Shown: positions 8,118 to 16,027, counted from the stretch's first letter. The stretch is DNA of 31,772 nucleotides from CAZXIY01 sp964640935 (GCA_964640935.1 CAZXIY010000003.1:1-31772), one strand, 5' to 3'. Notes: generated by a model not told the origin, from the letters alone. Program-made: numbers and translations.

Positions 8118-10779
8118 CCCCTTCTACTGGGTTTGCGGTACAAATATCATAAAAATTGCATTTTCTGCAATCAATCAGTGGGGTTGCGGGGAATTTGCTA
8201 CTGTAATAGATCTTTGACAACAGATAATCATCCCAGACTTTCTTTCTAAAATCATCCAATGCCTTTCTGGTGACATATAATGTGTTTTTCTTGAGTTCTC
8301 TTCCAATTTTTGGAACAAAGTACTCGTTATTGGGGAAGGTTTCTGATATCTTGGTCAGGGCCCAATCTACGGCTTCGCGTTCCTTCTTGTATTTCATTCC
8401 ACTTTTTATCATATCTTTCAAAGAAGTGTCTGAAACAAGTTTATCTGGATCCTCAAGTCCGACCGATTTTACTGCATCGATCAATCTCTTGCGGCAAACA
8501 CACAATGAAGAAGAATAGGTTTTTGTTTCAACAAGGTTGTCCATGAATTCATTCTCAAAATAGTCGTATTTTGAATCGATGAGATGAACGTTGACGAGGT
8601 TATTTTTGATACTATAAGGGATATTTTTCAAATCCTTTGATTGATTACCAATGGTGAAAAATAGCGAAAATGTTTTTTCATTTACAGATGAAATCTCATC
8701 GATAAGCGAAAGATAGAACATGGCTTGGAATTCAAAGTTATATTTTTTCTTTTTATTTGTGTTCATGTCCCCTAACACTTCATTGGCCACTTTTGGATTA
8801 CCGGTTTTGAAGTCAATGATCCAATTACCCATAATGTAATCCAGGGTGCCTTCCATGTGCGATTTGCCTGAGAGGATCTTTATTTCTGTTGAGGATGAAC
8901 CGTTTGTCACACCTGATAATGTAAAGAACGTGTTCGGTTCTTTTTTCGGTTTATCGTTGACAACACCTTTGCTCAAATTCATTTCTTCTACAAGTTTATC
9001 AATGTTGTTAATCGATGTTCTGATGTTGCAGCGTATCATCGAACGTGTCTCGGGTGGATACAGGCCCATGCATTTGTCGGCGATGATATCTACATAATAG
9101 TCCAGATTGTTTTCTTTTGCTTTCTCTGGGTAGCATATCTTGAATTCAGCATATTCGTGCACATAAGAGCCCAATACCGTATGGCTCTTATCGGGACTTC
9201 CAAGAAGAAGGGAGTACATGAACTCTCTCGGGCAGGAAACAAAGTTGTCATACGATGATTTTGAGAATGGTTTAGGTACGTACTCGATTGGATCTATGGC
9301 AGCAGTCCCCCTTTCTATGGCGTCTGTAGCAATAGTCGATTTCCATGGTCCGATAATAATCTCCTGGCACACGTCGCCGAACGATTCGATAGTCGTATCT
9401 TCGTCCGAGCATTGATTGAACATCGTACAGGGTTTGGAGGTTCTCCCTTTCTTTGCAGAATTACAGATATAGACCCTTGACGTCCCCTGCTGCAGCAGGA
9501 TCTGGAACTTCTCCAGATTCTTGTCGTTCTCCTCATCTTTGAGCTTGTAATCGATCGAATTCAGTTCGCTCAGATCCTTCTCCCATTCCGGACCTAGGCC
9601 GAGGTAGATAACGACCGGGCGGTCGATGTAAACGGAATTCTGGCAGTCTACAAGAAGCACGCCTTCTTTTTCGTATGCCGGGATCTGTTCGCTGTGCTTC
9701 AGGCTGCCGATGTTATTCACAGCATATACCGTATCATCGGTGTCTTTACGATTGACGATCGAGTCGGTAATATTCAGTTCTTTTAGGAGGATCTTTACTT
9801 GGTTCCTGCCCGGGCCTTCTTCGACCACCGTCTCGCACACATCAATGAATTTCATCGATTCTATGTCCCTCATCGTCTCCAGGATCTTTTTCGTCCTGTC
9901 GCTGTCGGACGATATGACAAGATACTGAGCGACGAGGTACTCGTCGTATCTGCTCTGGATCCATCCGCCGTATGCAGAGACCAATTCTCTGACCTGTTTG
10001 ACGCGTATGATGCTGAATGACAGCGACAGATTCAGGAACTCAAGGAAATCTCTAATGTGGCTCAGATCCCTCATATTCAGGGAGTTGATGAACGGCAGTC
10101 TTTTGCGATACAGGGCGGAGCGGACCGCATCGGCAATAGGGCTCTTGACATCCATGACGATCGCCACATCGGCAGCATTGTCCTCTGTGATCAGACTTAC
10201 AGCATTTTCGGCGATCTGCCTGTCGTTTCCCAGCTCTCTTATCTCCGGTATCTCGTATTTTCCACGTTTGAATGCGGAGATCTCATCGTAAGTCCCGAAT
10301 TTGGGATTGAAGTGCTTGTCCAGGTCATCGTATAGCTCTCCGTTGATAACGGCGATCTTCTTTCCTTTGAACAGATTGCTCTCACTGCCGTCGAAAGAGT
10401 CCATCACGACATCCAGCGAAGGCAGACGGATATAACTGTCAAATATGTTCCTGGCTCTTCTGCTCAGATGTTTCTTCACATTCGAGGTGTACCTGCGGAT
10501 CTTCTTGATGTTCTCGATCTCGCCGTGCACATACCTCATCCTGTAACCGGTTTCCGACGAGACGGTCTTGATGAGCTCGATGTCAGATTTGAGTCCATCC
10601 CCCATTACATCCAAGGAGATATCTCCGGCCAGCTCTCTCGGGGTGGATGCGAAAACACCAACCCTCGGTTGGTCGAGTCTGTTGTTCAGAGCAAGTGCCA
10701 GAGGAGCATCGTTGCACATGACGAGATCGTATCCTTTCACTTCGTCGTACAGTTCGTCGATACTCTTGGAAAGCCTCAT
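8092..10779 (-). CDS. AddB-like subunit: inactive helicase region plus Fe-S PD-(D/E)XK nuclease
   Basis: 895 residues. No Walker A is visible in the N-terminal 500 residues, although their spacing and strands look like a degenerate helicase, as expected for an AddB partner. The C-terminal third is a RecB-family nuclease: His541 in GSYVHEY, Asp647 in EGTLDYI, Asp656-Phe-Lys658, Gln685...Tyr689. Four cysteines bracket it, Cys516 (SCPREF) and Cys871, Cys874, Cys880 (CRKCNFYDIC), the arrangement that binds a [4Fe-4S] cluster in AddB and Cas4. With the overlapping addA-like gene it should form a two-nuclease helicase complex for double-strand break processing. The 3' half is very AT-rich. AddB proteins from bacteria are longer (about 1,150) and keep a Walker A, so this is a divergent member; a Cas4-fused helicase is less likely. 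Confidence 0.75.
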   Translation of the reverse strand: MRLSKSIDELYDEVKGYDLVMCNDAPLALALNNRLDQPRVGVFASTPRELAGDISLDVMGDGLKSDIELIKTVSSETGYRMRYVHGEIENIKKIRRYTSNVKKHLSRRARNIFDSYIRLPSLDVVMDSFDGSESNLFKGKKIAVINGELYDDLDKHFNPKFGTYDEISAFKRGKYEIPEIRELGNDRQIAENAVSLITEDNAADVAIVMDVKSPIADAVRSALYRKRLPFINSLNMRDLSHIRDFLEFLNLSLSFSIIRVKQVRELVSAYGGWIQSRYDEYLVAQYLVISSDSDRTKKILETMRDIESMKFIDVCETVVEEGPGRNQVKILLKELNITDSIVNRKDTDDTVYAVNNIGSLKHSEQIPAYEKEGVLLVDCQNSVYIDRPVVIYLGLGPEWEKDLSELNSIDYKLKDEENDKNLEKFQILLQQGTSRVYICNSAKKGRTSKPCTMFNQCSDEDTTIESFGDVCQEIIIGPWKSTIATDAIERGTAAIDPIEYVPKPFSKSSYDNFVSCPREFMYSLLLGSPDKSHTVLGSYVHEYAEFKICYPEKAKENNLDYYVDIIADKCMGLYPPETRSMIRCNIRTSINNIDKLVEEMNLSKGVVNDKPKKEPNTFFTLSGVTNGSSSTEIKILSGKSHMEGTLDYIMGNWIIDFKTGNPKVANEVLGDMNTNKKKKYNFEFQAMFYLSLIDEISSVNEKTFSLFFTIGNQSKDLKNIPYSIKNNLVNVHLIDSKYDYFENEFMDNLVETKTYSSSLCVCRKRLIDAVKSVGLEDPDKLVSDTSLKDMIKSGMKYKKEREAVDWALTKISETFPNNEYFVPKIGRELKKNTLYVTRKALDDFRKKVWDDYLLSKIYYSSKFPATPLIDCRKCNFYDICTANPVEGGEEDVESE

Positions 10780-10801
10780 GTAACGTTCACTTGCGTCCAG
10801 G

Positions 10802-10810
10802 TATTAAATA
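10802..10810. promoter_or_regulatory. TATA box possibly shared by two divergent genes
   Basis: TATTAAATA is nearly self-complementary. Its centre (10806) is 27 bases from the addB-like ATG at 10779 on the minus strand and 32 bases from the ATG at 10838 on the plus strand. No other good TATA element exists in the 58-base gap, so one element may serve both directions, with leaderless or almost leaderless transcripts. Confidence 0.5.
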
Positions 10811-10837
10811 GATTCAGTGTTATGATAAGAATCCGAC

Positions 10838-11386
10838 ATGAACAGCGATATCAGCGTGGTGGAGGTCATTACGAACGGTCCGGACGGATATCCCAGCGAC
10901 GGGATAGTCCAGATAGCCGTAACCGAGATCGGCCGCGGCGGAGATGTCGTCAGTTCTCTTTTCGAAACCGTAAAGAGCGATACGGATCGCTGGACGCAGC
11001 TCGAACGCGAGTATGTCAGGAGCAAGGTATCGCCCGAGGATATAGCGAATGGGGTTGATGCGGTCACAGCTTCAGCCGATCTTAAGAAGGTCTTGGCCGG
11101 AAAGGATGTGACATCCTTCGACGTATCCAACACATTCAACGGGTATCTGATCTATGAGCCATGGGATCTCACGCACGAGGTCAGCGTACTTCCGTCCGTC
11201 GGATCCAGACTTCCCGGGAATCTCCGCAGCGGAAGACCATACTCGGAGAACAGCCGCATAAACAAAGCATATTCGTCGATGTACCCCGACGATGAACCTG
11301 CGGTGGGTGACGGGAATACGGCCCTGGATTACGCCCTGAGAACATCGTACATAATCCTTAAGATGAAGGATGCCGGCCTGTATTAG
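10838..11386 (+). CDS. degenerate DnaQ/RNase T-fold (DEDD exonuclease-like) protein, probably inactive
   Basis: 182 residues. The opening resembles the first exonuclease motif of DEDDh nucleases, but the D-x-E pair is replaced: it reads VVEVITNGPDGYPSDGIVQI, with Glu9-Val-Ile11 in place of Asp-x-Glu. A later VTSFDVSNTFNGYL resembles the second motif (hN..FD..fL), and NTALDYALRTSYIILKM near the end resembles the third (HrAl.DA..t..ll), with Asn for His. The match is to fold and spacing only; I saw no intact catalytic set, so a binding or regulatory role is more likely than nuclease activity. It is divergent from the addB-like gene and its stop overlaps the stop of the convergent zinc-ribbon gene. 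It could also be an unrelated archaeal protein. Confidence 0.5.
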   Translation: MNSDISVVEVITNGPDGYPSDGIVQIAVTEIGRGGDVVSSLFETVKSDTDRWTQLEREYVRSKVSPEDIANGVDAVTASADLKKVLAGKDVTSFDVSNTFNGYLIYEPWDLTHEVSVLPSVGSRLPGNLRSGRPYSENSRINKAYSSMYPDDEPAVGDGNTALDYALRTSYIILKMKDAGLY

Positions 11387-11841
11387 AACATGAAGAGCGA
11401 TCTGACCACGGCATCGAACGCCTGTATGACATATGTTACAAGGAATGCGAGACCGAAGAGCACGGTGAATCCGAGGGCGATGAATGTAACGCCCGCCCCG
11501 TACTGACCGTACGTGGATATCAAGAACACCATGACGACGAATATCGGCAGTCCTATGCAGAGGAAGAGCAGTCCTTTTTTGTATTCCCCTTCGTAGATCT
11601 GCCCGAGCCCCATGAAACCGAATGCGGCCGGTATCAACGAGAGAACGAGCACCAGGGCCTTATTGACGGTCTTCACAGAAACGCTTTTGTTGCTTTCTGT
11701 ATTCTTTTTGCGGTCGTCTTTGCGGATATCTTCCGCTTCCTTCTTACTTTCGTCCTCTCTGGGGATGCTCTTGTAGCATTTAGGACATGTGACGCTGTAC
11801 GACGGAACGGTCTCTCCGCAATAGGGACAGTGCTTGGTCAT
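11383..11841 (-). CDS. zinc-ribbon membrane protein with TM2-like domain
   Basis: 152 residues. The N-terminus is a zinc ribbon with Cys5, Cys8, Cys19 and Cys22 (CPYCGE and CPKCYK). A charged linker of about 35 residues follows, rich in Lys, Asp and Glu. Three hydrophobic segments (about 62-80, 90-108 and 114-145) complete it. The first hairpin contains GLGQIYEGEYKKGL, like the glycine-and-tyrosine turn of TM2 domains. The ribbon would face the cytoplasm. The start overlaps the stop of the thioesterase gene by four bases (ATGA), so the two are translationally coupled. The function is not known; such proteins are common in archaea. Confidence 0.72.
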   Translation of the reverse strand: MTKHCPYCGETVPSYSVTCPKCYKSIPREDESKKEAEDIRKDDRKKNTESNKSVSVKTVNKALVLVLSLIPAAFGFMGLGQIYEGEYKKGLLFLCIGLPIFVVMVFLISTYGQYGAGVTFIALGFTVLFGLAFLVTYVIQAFDAVVRSLFMF

Positions 11842-12272
11842 TTCTTTTCTCCGAGCTTGAATGCAGTACAGACGGATGATGATATCAATTTTCCTTCTGA
11901 ATAGACGCGTATGTCGTACACGGCCAAGGATTTGGATTCGTTTATGAGCTTCGACATGGATATTATGCGTCCGGATCTCACCGGGCGATGGTATATGATG
12001 TCTGTGGATTGTCCCACCGCTTCCTTATCGAGATTCGATGCAAAGGCCAGCGTGTGGTCCGTTAATCCGTAGATAACGGCTCCGTGGACGAAACCGCGGC
12101 TGTTTATGTGCTCCGGCCTTATATCCAGATACAATGAGACGCTGTCCGACGATATGTGCTGTATCTCGATGCCTAGATTCCTTGCGTAAGGTGCGGAATA
12201 TATCTCCTTTGCCTTGTCGAGACGGCAATGCATGTCCTCGTCCATGACGGAAAGAAAATCATCGTCGGTCAT
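11838..12272 (-). CDS. hotdog-fold acyl-CoA thioesterase, PaaI/YigI type
   Basis: 144 residues from the ATG at 12272. The hotdog signature is clear: RGFVHGAVIYGLTDHTLAFA carries the HGA/HGG turn and the acidic residue (Asp) at the start of the long central helix, and a later DIIYHRPVRSGRI strand pair is typical of PaaI-like enzymes, which hydrolyse acyl-CoA thioesters. The substrate is not predictable. The reading frame is open upstream to a TTG at 12314, but an ATTAATAATC element at 12291-12300 (minus strand) lies about 24 bases before the ATG at 12272, which favours the shorter form with a leaderless message. It forms a two-gene unit with the zinc-ribbon gene. Confidence 0.75.
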   Translation of the reverse strand: MTDDDFLSVMDEDMHCRLDKAKEIYSAPYARNLGIEIQHISSDSVSLYLDIRPEHINSRGFVHGAVIYGLTDHTLAFASNLDKEAVGQSTDIIYHRPVRSGRIISMSKLINESKSLAVYDIRVYSEGKLISSSVCTAFKLGEKK

Positions 12273-12340
12273 ATGCCTGGATTGACCGTCGATTATTAAT
12301 CCATTTTCTATCAAGTGCTGTTAATTCGTCATCCATCAGA

Positions 12341-12349
12341 TAATAATAT
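12341..12349 (+). promoter_or_regulatory. TATA box for xseA-xseB
   Basis: TAATAATAT is centred about 30 bases before the ATG at 12375. This supports that start over the in-frame GTG at 12315 and the ATG at 12348, which would lie upstream of or inside the promoter. Confidence 0.5.
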
Positions 12350-12374
12350 GTTCATGCAGACGTATCGCGGATTC

Positions 12375-13712
12375 ATGTCCGAACCATTGACGGTGACGCA
12401 GTTCAACGAAAGAGTGAATGCGATCGTAAATACTTCGGATCCGATAAGGAACGTCACGATGACCGGGGAGATATCCGCTCTTTCGAGGTCGCCTGCCGGA
12501 CACATATATCCGACGCTCAAGGACAACGACTCCGTCGTAAGATGCACTCTTTTCAGATATGCGGCCTCCAGGCTGAAATTCAAGCCCGAGGTGGGTATGA
12601 AGGTCACCGTGTTCGGGAGTGCCTCATACTATGTGAAAGGCGGTTCGTTCGGCTTCAACATCGAATCTATGGTCCCTTACGGAAAGGGGGAGCTGCAGGC
12701 GGCACTCGAAAAACTGACCAACAAACTTCTGAATGAAGGTCTGTTCGATGTCGAGCGCAAAAAGAACATACCCAGATACCCGCGCGTGATTGGTGTCGTC
12801 ACATCTCCGACAGGGGCGGTGATAAAAGATATAATCGACACTACGGCAAGAAGATTCCCTGTTGACATCCTTCTTGCACCGGCGATTGTGCAGGGGGATG
12901 ACGCCCCGGCGAGCATCGTCGCAGGCATAACGGAGCTTAACAAACAGGATGTCGATGTGATCATTGTCGGAAGGGGCGGAGGTTCTGCGGAGGATCTTTC
13001 TGCCTTTAATTCCGAGGATGTCGTCAGGGCGATAGCTTCCTCGCGCGTGCCGATCATCTCGGCTGTGGGACATGCTACGGACAAGTCGCTTTCCGATAGG
13101 GTGGCCGACAGGTATGCAGAGACGCCGACCGCGGCCGCGGTTATAGCCACACCCGACAGGATCGAGGAACTGAAGAATATCTCGGGCCTTGAGGACCGTA
13201 TGTGCAATTCGCTGAAGGGCATCATACGCGATATGCGTTCAAGATTCGACAGGCTGGATTCCAAGTTATCTCCTAAAAGTGCCAAGACAATGGTCGACGG
13301 GTACGATATGAGGTTCAGGCAACTCTGTTTCCGCTCCGATGCGGCTTTGAAGGCAGAGCTGTCGTCGTATGCCGGAAGATATAATACGGTCAGCGGCAAA
13401 CTCAATCTCAGACAGATCAAGGACAGGATATTCCAGTATACTATGAGCGTCGATAACTGTTCGCAGACAATGGATCTTCTCATGAAAAAGAGGATCGGCG
13501 ACGATCGCAGCACTCTGACGACATTGTCCAAGACACTCAGGAGTCTCGATCCGAATAATGTTCTGGAGAGAGGATACAGCTTTGTAAGCACTGACGGCGG
13601 AAAGGTCCTTACATCCGTCGACGGGCTGAAGATAGGCGAGAATGTCCGCATAACCATGCGCGACGGCACGGCAATGGCAGAAGTGAAGGAGTTGAATTCA
13701 AATGACAGATGA
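12375..13712 (+). CDS. xseA: exonuclease VII large subunit
   Basis: 445 residues, the usual length. The N-terminal OB-fold (LTVTQFNERVNAIV, then VTMTGEISAL, then GHIYPTLKD) binds single-stranded DNA. The central nuclease domain shows RYPRVIGVVTSPTGAVIKDI, VIIVGRGGGSAEDL, and the AVGHATDKSLSDRVADRYAE stretch, all diagnostic for XseA. A coiled-coil follows, then a C-terminal strand motif (VLERGYSFV). With XseB it degrades single-stranded DNA to oligonucleotides from both ends, in repair and recombination. Exonuclease VII is a bacterial enzyme found in only some archaea, suggesting old transfer. The start at 12375 (MSEPLTV) matches the family N-terminus and its own TATA box. Confidence 0.95.
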   Translation: MSEPLTVTQFNERVNAIVNTSDPIRNVTMTGEISALSRSPAGHIYPTLKDNDSVVRCTLFRYAASRLKFKPEVGMKVTVFGSASYYVKGGSFGFNIESMVPYGKGELQAALEKLTNKLLNEGLFDVERKKNIPRYPRVIGVVTSPTGAVIKDIIDTTARRFPVDILLAPAIVQGDDAPASIVAGITELNKQDVDVIIVGRGGGSAEDLSAFNSEDVVRAIASSRVPIISAVGHATDKSLSDRVADRYAETPTAAAVIATPDRIEELKNISGLEDRMCNSLKGIIRDMRSRFDRLDSKLSPKSAKTMVDGYDMRFRQLCFRSDAALKAELSSYAGRYNTVSGKLNLRQIKDRIFQYTMSVDNCSQTMDLLMKKRIGDDRSTLTTLSKTLRSLDPNNVLERGYSFVSTDGGKVLTSVDGLKIGENVRITMRDGTAMAEVKELNSNDR

Positions 13713-13938
13713 AGCAGAGAGCAAGGAAATGACATTCGAAGAGAACCTCAGAGCTTTAGAGGAGCTCGTCGATAAGCTCGAGAACGGGAAACTGGATCTC
13801 GACGAGAGTCTGAAGGTATATGCCGAAGCGATATCGCTCCGCGACAGATGCAGGGCTGTGCTCGAAGAGAGCCAGCGTAAGGTCGAGAAGCTCATGGAAA
13901 CTGCAGAAGGGACAAAGAAAGAGGATTATAAGGTCTGA
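13702..13938 (+). CDS. xseB: exonuclease VII small subunit
   Basis: 78 residues with the XseB pattern: TFEENLRALEELVDKLENG, then LDLDESLKVYAEAISLRDRC, a two-helix hairpin that winds round the XseA coiled coil to assemble the holoenzyme. It overlaps the end of xseA by 11 bases, as is common, so the subunits are coupled. Its stop codon TGA abuts directly the stop (TCA on this strand) of the convergent ariB-like gene, leaving no intergenic base. Confidence 0.93.
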   Translation: MTDEAESKEMTFEENLRALEELVDKLENGKLDLDESLKVYAEAISLRDRCRAVLEESQRKVEKLMETAEGTKKEDYKV

Positions 13939-14793
13939 TCAGAAAGACCAGAGTTTCAATCCCTTGTCCCTGCACCATTCGGATGTCTTGCGGTAGAGGT
14001 CGGTACCGGCCAGATCGTCCTTGTCAAAGGCCAGTCTGAATCCTCCGGACAGCTCTCCGCTCTTTATGTATCTGGAGTTGTTGCTCCCGAATATCATCCT
14101 GAATCCGAATGCCAGGACCTCCATGGCGTCATGACCGCGGCAGACCGTCCACGGATCGCGTTCGTTGTGCAGTTCGTTCTCCAGACTCAGCAGCACGCGC
14201 TTGGGATTCGACGAACGCGACATCGTATTGTTCGTGACTTCGTTAACTAACTCCCTGATATTGCATCTCAGGGTGCGTCTGTCGATGAACGATGTGAAAT
14301 CAAGATCCTTGAATGACAGATCCAATCCCTGTGAGAACGATACGTACATCAAAGCACCTACGGGGTAGCATGAATCCAGAACGACGCTGCGTATATCTCC
14401 GAATTCGTTGGTGAATCTTTCCAGACGCTCTTCGTCGGCATACTCATGCATCACATCGCTCATGGCATCGCTCTTGAGCATAAGCGTCTCGTTGTCCCTT
14501 GTATCTGTCAGGAATAAGGGGGGTTCGCGTTTCTTTCCGAAAAGATAGTCGAGGTCGGCATCTATTATTCCAATCACCGATTTGCATCCTCTTTCGGCGT
14601 ACACTTCTTTGACGGCGTTGCGCACGTTGTCCTTCGAATAAGCTATGACGACGTCCACGTTGTCATTGTCGAAGAATTTACCGTACAGTCTCCTGTCGGT
14701 GATGCCTTCCACGACGACTATCGTCCCCTTGAAGGCCGTCTTCAGCATCATCACGGTATTCGCTATGTCGTTCCTGTCTAGATATTCACGCAC
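13939..14793 (-). CDS. DUF4435/TOPRIM-fold protein, PARIS AriB-like effector
   Basis: 284 residues. The N-terminal part is a TOPRIM-type fold: Glu29 in IVVVEGITDRRLYGKFF and the acidic cluster Asp78-Ala-Asp80-Leu-Asp82 in GIIDADLDYLFG. These are the metal-binding residues of TOPRIM nucleases. The order and the following DNETLMLKSDAM stretch match DUF4435. In PARIS systems this protein (AriB) is held by the ATPase AriA and released when a phage protein is sensed; it then cuts host tRNA and stops growth. That activity is known for the bacterial systems, and inferred here. The gene overlaps the upstream ATPase gene by 8 bases. Other ATPase/DUF4435 pairs exist, so the exact subtype is open. Confidence 0.75.
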   Translation of the reverse strand: MREYLDRNDIANTVMMLKTAFKGTIVVVEGITDRRLYGKFFDNDNVDVVIAYSKDNVRNAVKEVYAERGCKSVIGIIDADLDYLFGKKREPPLFLTDTRDNETLMLKSDAMSDVMHEYADEERLERFTNEFGDIRSVVLDSCYPVGALMYVSFSQGLDLSFKDLDFTSFIDRRTLRCNIRELVNEVTNNTMSRSSNPKRVLLSLENELHNERDPWTVCRGHDAMEVLAFGFRMIFGSNNSRYIKSGELSGGFRLAFDKDDLAGTDLYRKTSEWCRDKGLKLWSF

Positions 14794-15826
14794 GTTCCGC
14801 CCTCAGTTCTTTGGCAAGGTCCCATTTGTCGTGGATGATCTGCGGGGAATGAGTCGCCACGAGGATCTCTACGTTCCTTATTCTGCTTATGTCGAGGAAT
14901 ATCGAGCCGAGCTTCTGCTGCCATGATACATGGAGCGATATCTCCGGTTCGTCTATTATGGCGAGCGAACCCGGTGTCGTGTGGAAGAGCAGGCGGTAGA
15001 ACATGATTATTATCTGCTTCTCGCCGGACGAGAGTCTGCTTATCGGGAGATCGGTCTTGTCCTCGAGCACGACGCAGAGCTGGTTCTTGTCGCTCACATA
15101 GATGTCCTTGTTGTAGAACAGACCGTTCACGATATCCTGGAAGACGACTATGGATTCGGCGAGCGGATAGTTCGTATTGACCCAATTCTCTATCGAACAG
15201 GCGAGTTCTCTGTATTCCTCTTTCGATTCTGAATACTCATATCTGCTGGGCGGGAACCTGATGTTCGAAGGAAGCTCCAATTCGAATCCCGCATCCCAAA
15301 TGAAATCGAGACGGGCCTTCAGGTCCTTGCACCAAGATATGAACTCGTCATCCTCCATCGGTTTTATCTCGCTTTTCGGGGCCGGCTGGAGTTTGCGGTG
15401 CGATTTCGCGCTGACGAGTATATCGTTGAGCTCCGAGGCATAAGCCTCTATGGCCGGTACGAGACGCCCGTCCATTTTTTTGACAGTGTTCCTTTCAGGG
15501 GAGAGATAGATCACATTGAGCATCTCCTTCACTTCATCGATGCTGACCTCCTCTTCCATCTCGTTCTTTTGTATCTGTATGAAGAGCCCTTCGTGATTCT
15601 CGATGATGACATTGGTCCCATCGAAGAATCCGAGATCCATACGGTCGAAAGGCACTTCGGATACAGCCTCCGCGTCACCTTTGAAGAGATCGTAGATCAG
15701 CTTCAGCGTGGTGCTCTTTCCGACCCCGTTCTGCGAATGGATGAACGTAAGTCCCTCATCATTGAGTTCGAACGAATGATCGTAACAATTGAACAACCCG
15801 TAAACCGAAACAGATTTGAGCTTCAT
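14786..15826 (-). CDS. AAA/ABC-type ATPase, PARIS AriA-like sensor
   Basis: 346 residues counted from the ATG at 15826. It is an SMC/OLD-related ATPase of the AAA_15/AAA_21 type: Walker A SQNGVGKST (31-39), ABC signature LSSGEKQ (265-271), Walker B LAIIDEPEISLH with Asp292-Glu293, and the H-loop ATHSPQII with His326. No TOPRIM domain is fused; that function lies in the overlapping next gene, as in two-gene PARIS. In PARIS, AriA forms a cage that traps AriB until phage anti-restriction proteins trigger release. The frame is open 12 codons further to an ATG at 15862; I chose 15826 because MKLKSVSVYGL is the usual family opening. A palindrome lies just upstream. OLD or Gabija are less likely, since those fuse TOPRIM to the ATPase. 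Confidence 0.78.
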   Translation of the reverse strand: MKLKSVSVYGLFNCYDHSFELNDEGLTFIHSQNGVGKSTTLKLIYDLFKGDAEAVSEVPFDRMDLGFFDGTNVIIENHEGLFIQIQKNEMEEEVSIDEVKEMLNVIYLSPERNTVKKMDGRLVPAIEAYASELNDILVSAKSHRKLQPAPKSEIKPMEDDEFISWCKDLKARLDFIWDAGFELELPSNIRFPPSRYEYSESKEEYRELACSIENWVNTNYPLAESIVVFQDIVNGLFYNKDIYVSDKNQLCVVLEDKTDLPISRLSSGEKQIIIMFYRLLFHTTPGSLAIIDEPEISLHVSWQQKLGSIFLDISRIRNVEILVATHSPQIIHDKWDLAKELRAERA

Positions 15827-15864
15827 ATTCAGCGGGGCAATCAGGTTGCACAGTAATAACATAT

Positions 15865-15880
15865 CCCCTCGAACGAGGGG
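15865..15880. promoter_or_regulatory. perfect inverted repeat upstream of the PARIS-like pair
   Basis: CCCCTCG, two bases, then CGAGGGG. It lies three bases before the longest possible start (15862) and 39 bases before the chosen start of the ATPase gene, in the 98-232 base gap to the divergent TPR gene. It may be an operator or a stem in the leader RNA. No matching second copy was noticed. Confidence 0.4.
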
Positions 15881-16027
15881 TATCTAGCATTTTGAACGCC
15901 CCCTAGGTGATGTGTATCCGCTGTCACCCGTTGTCTGTGTCGTTATTCGGGCACGGTGAGATATGACAGATTCGAAACGAGAACGAATCGCCAAGCAATG
16001 GCGGCCTGATGCGACCCCCTGCGTTAG

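Noticed and set aside
12677..13735. 352-codon antisense frame opposite xseA
   Set aside because: Rich in Ser, Leu and Arg, the usual look of an antisense shadow; xseA is unambiguous.
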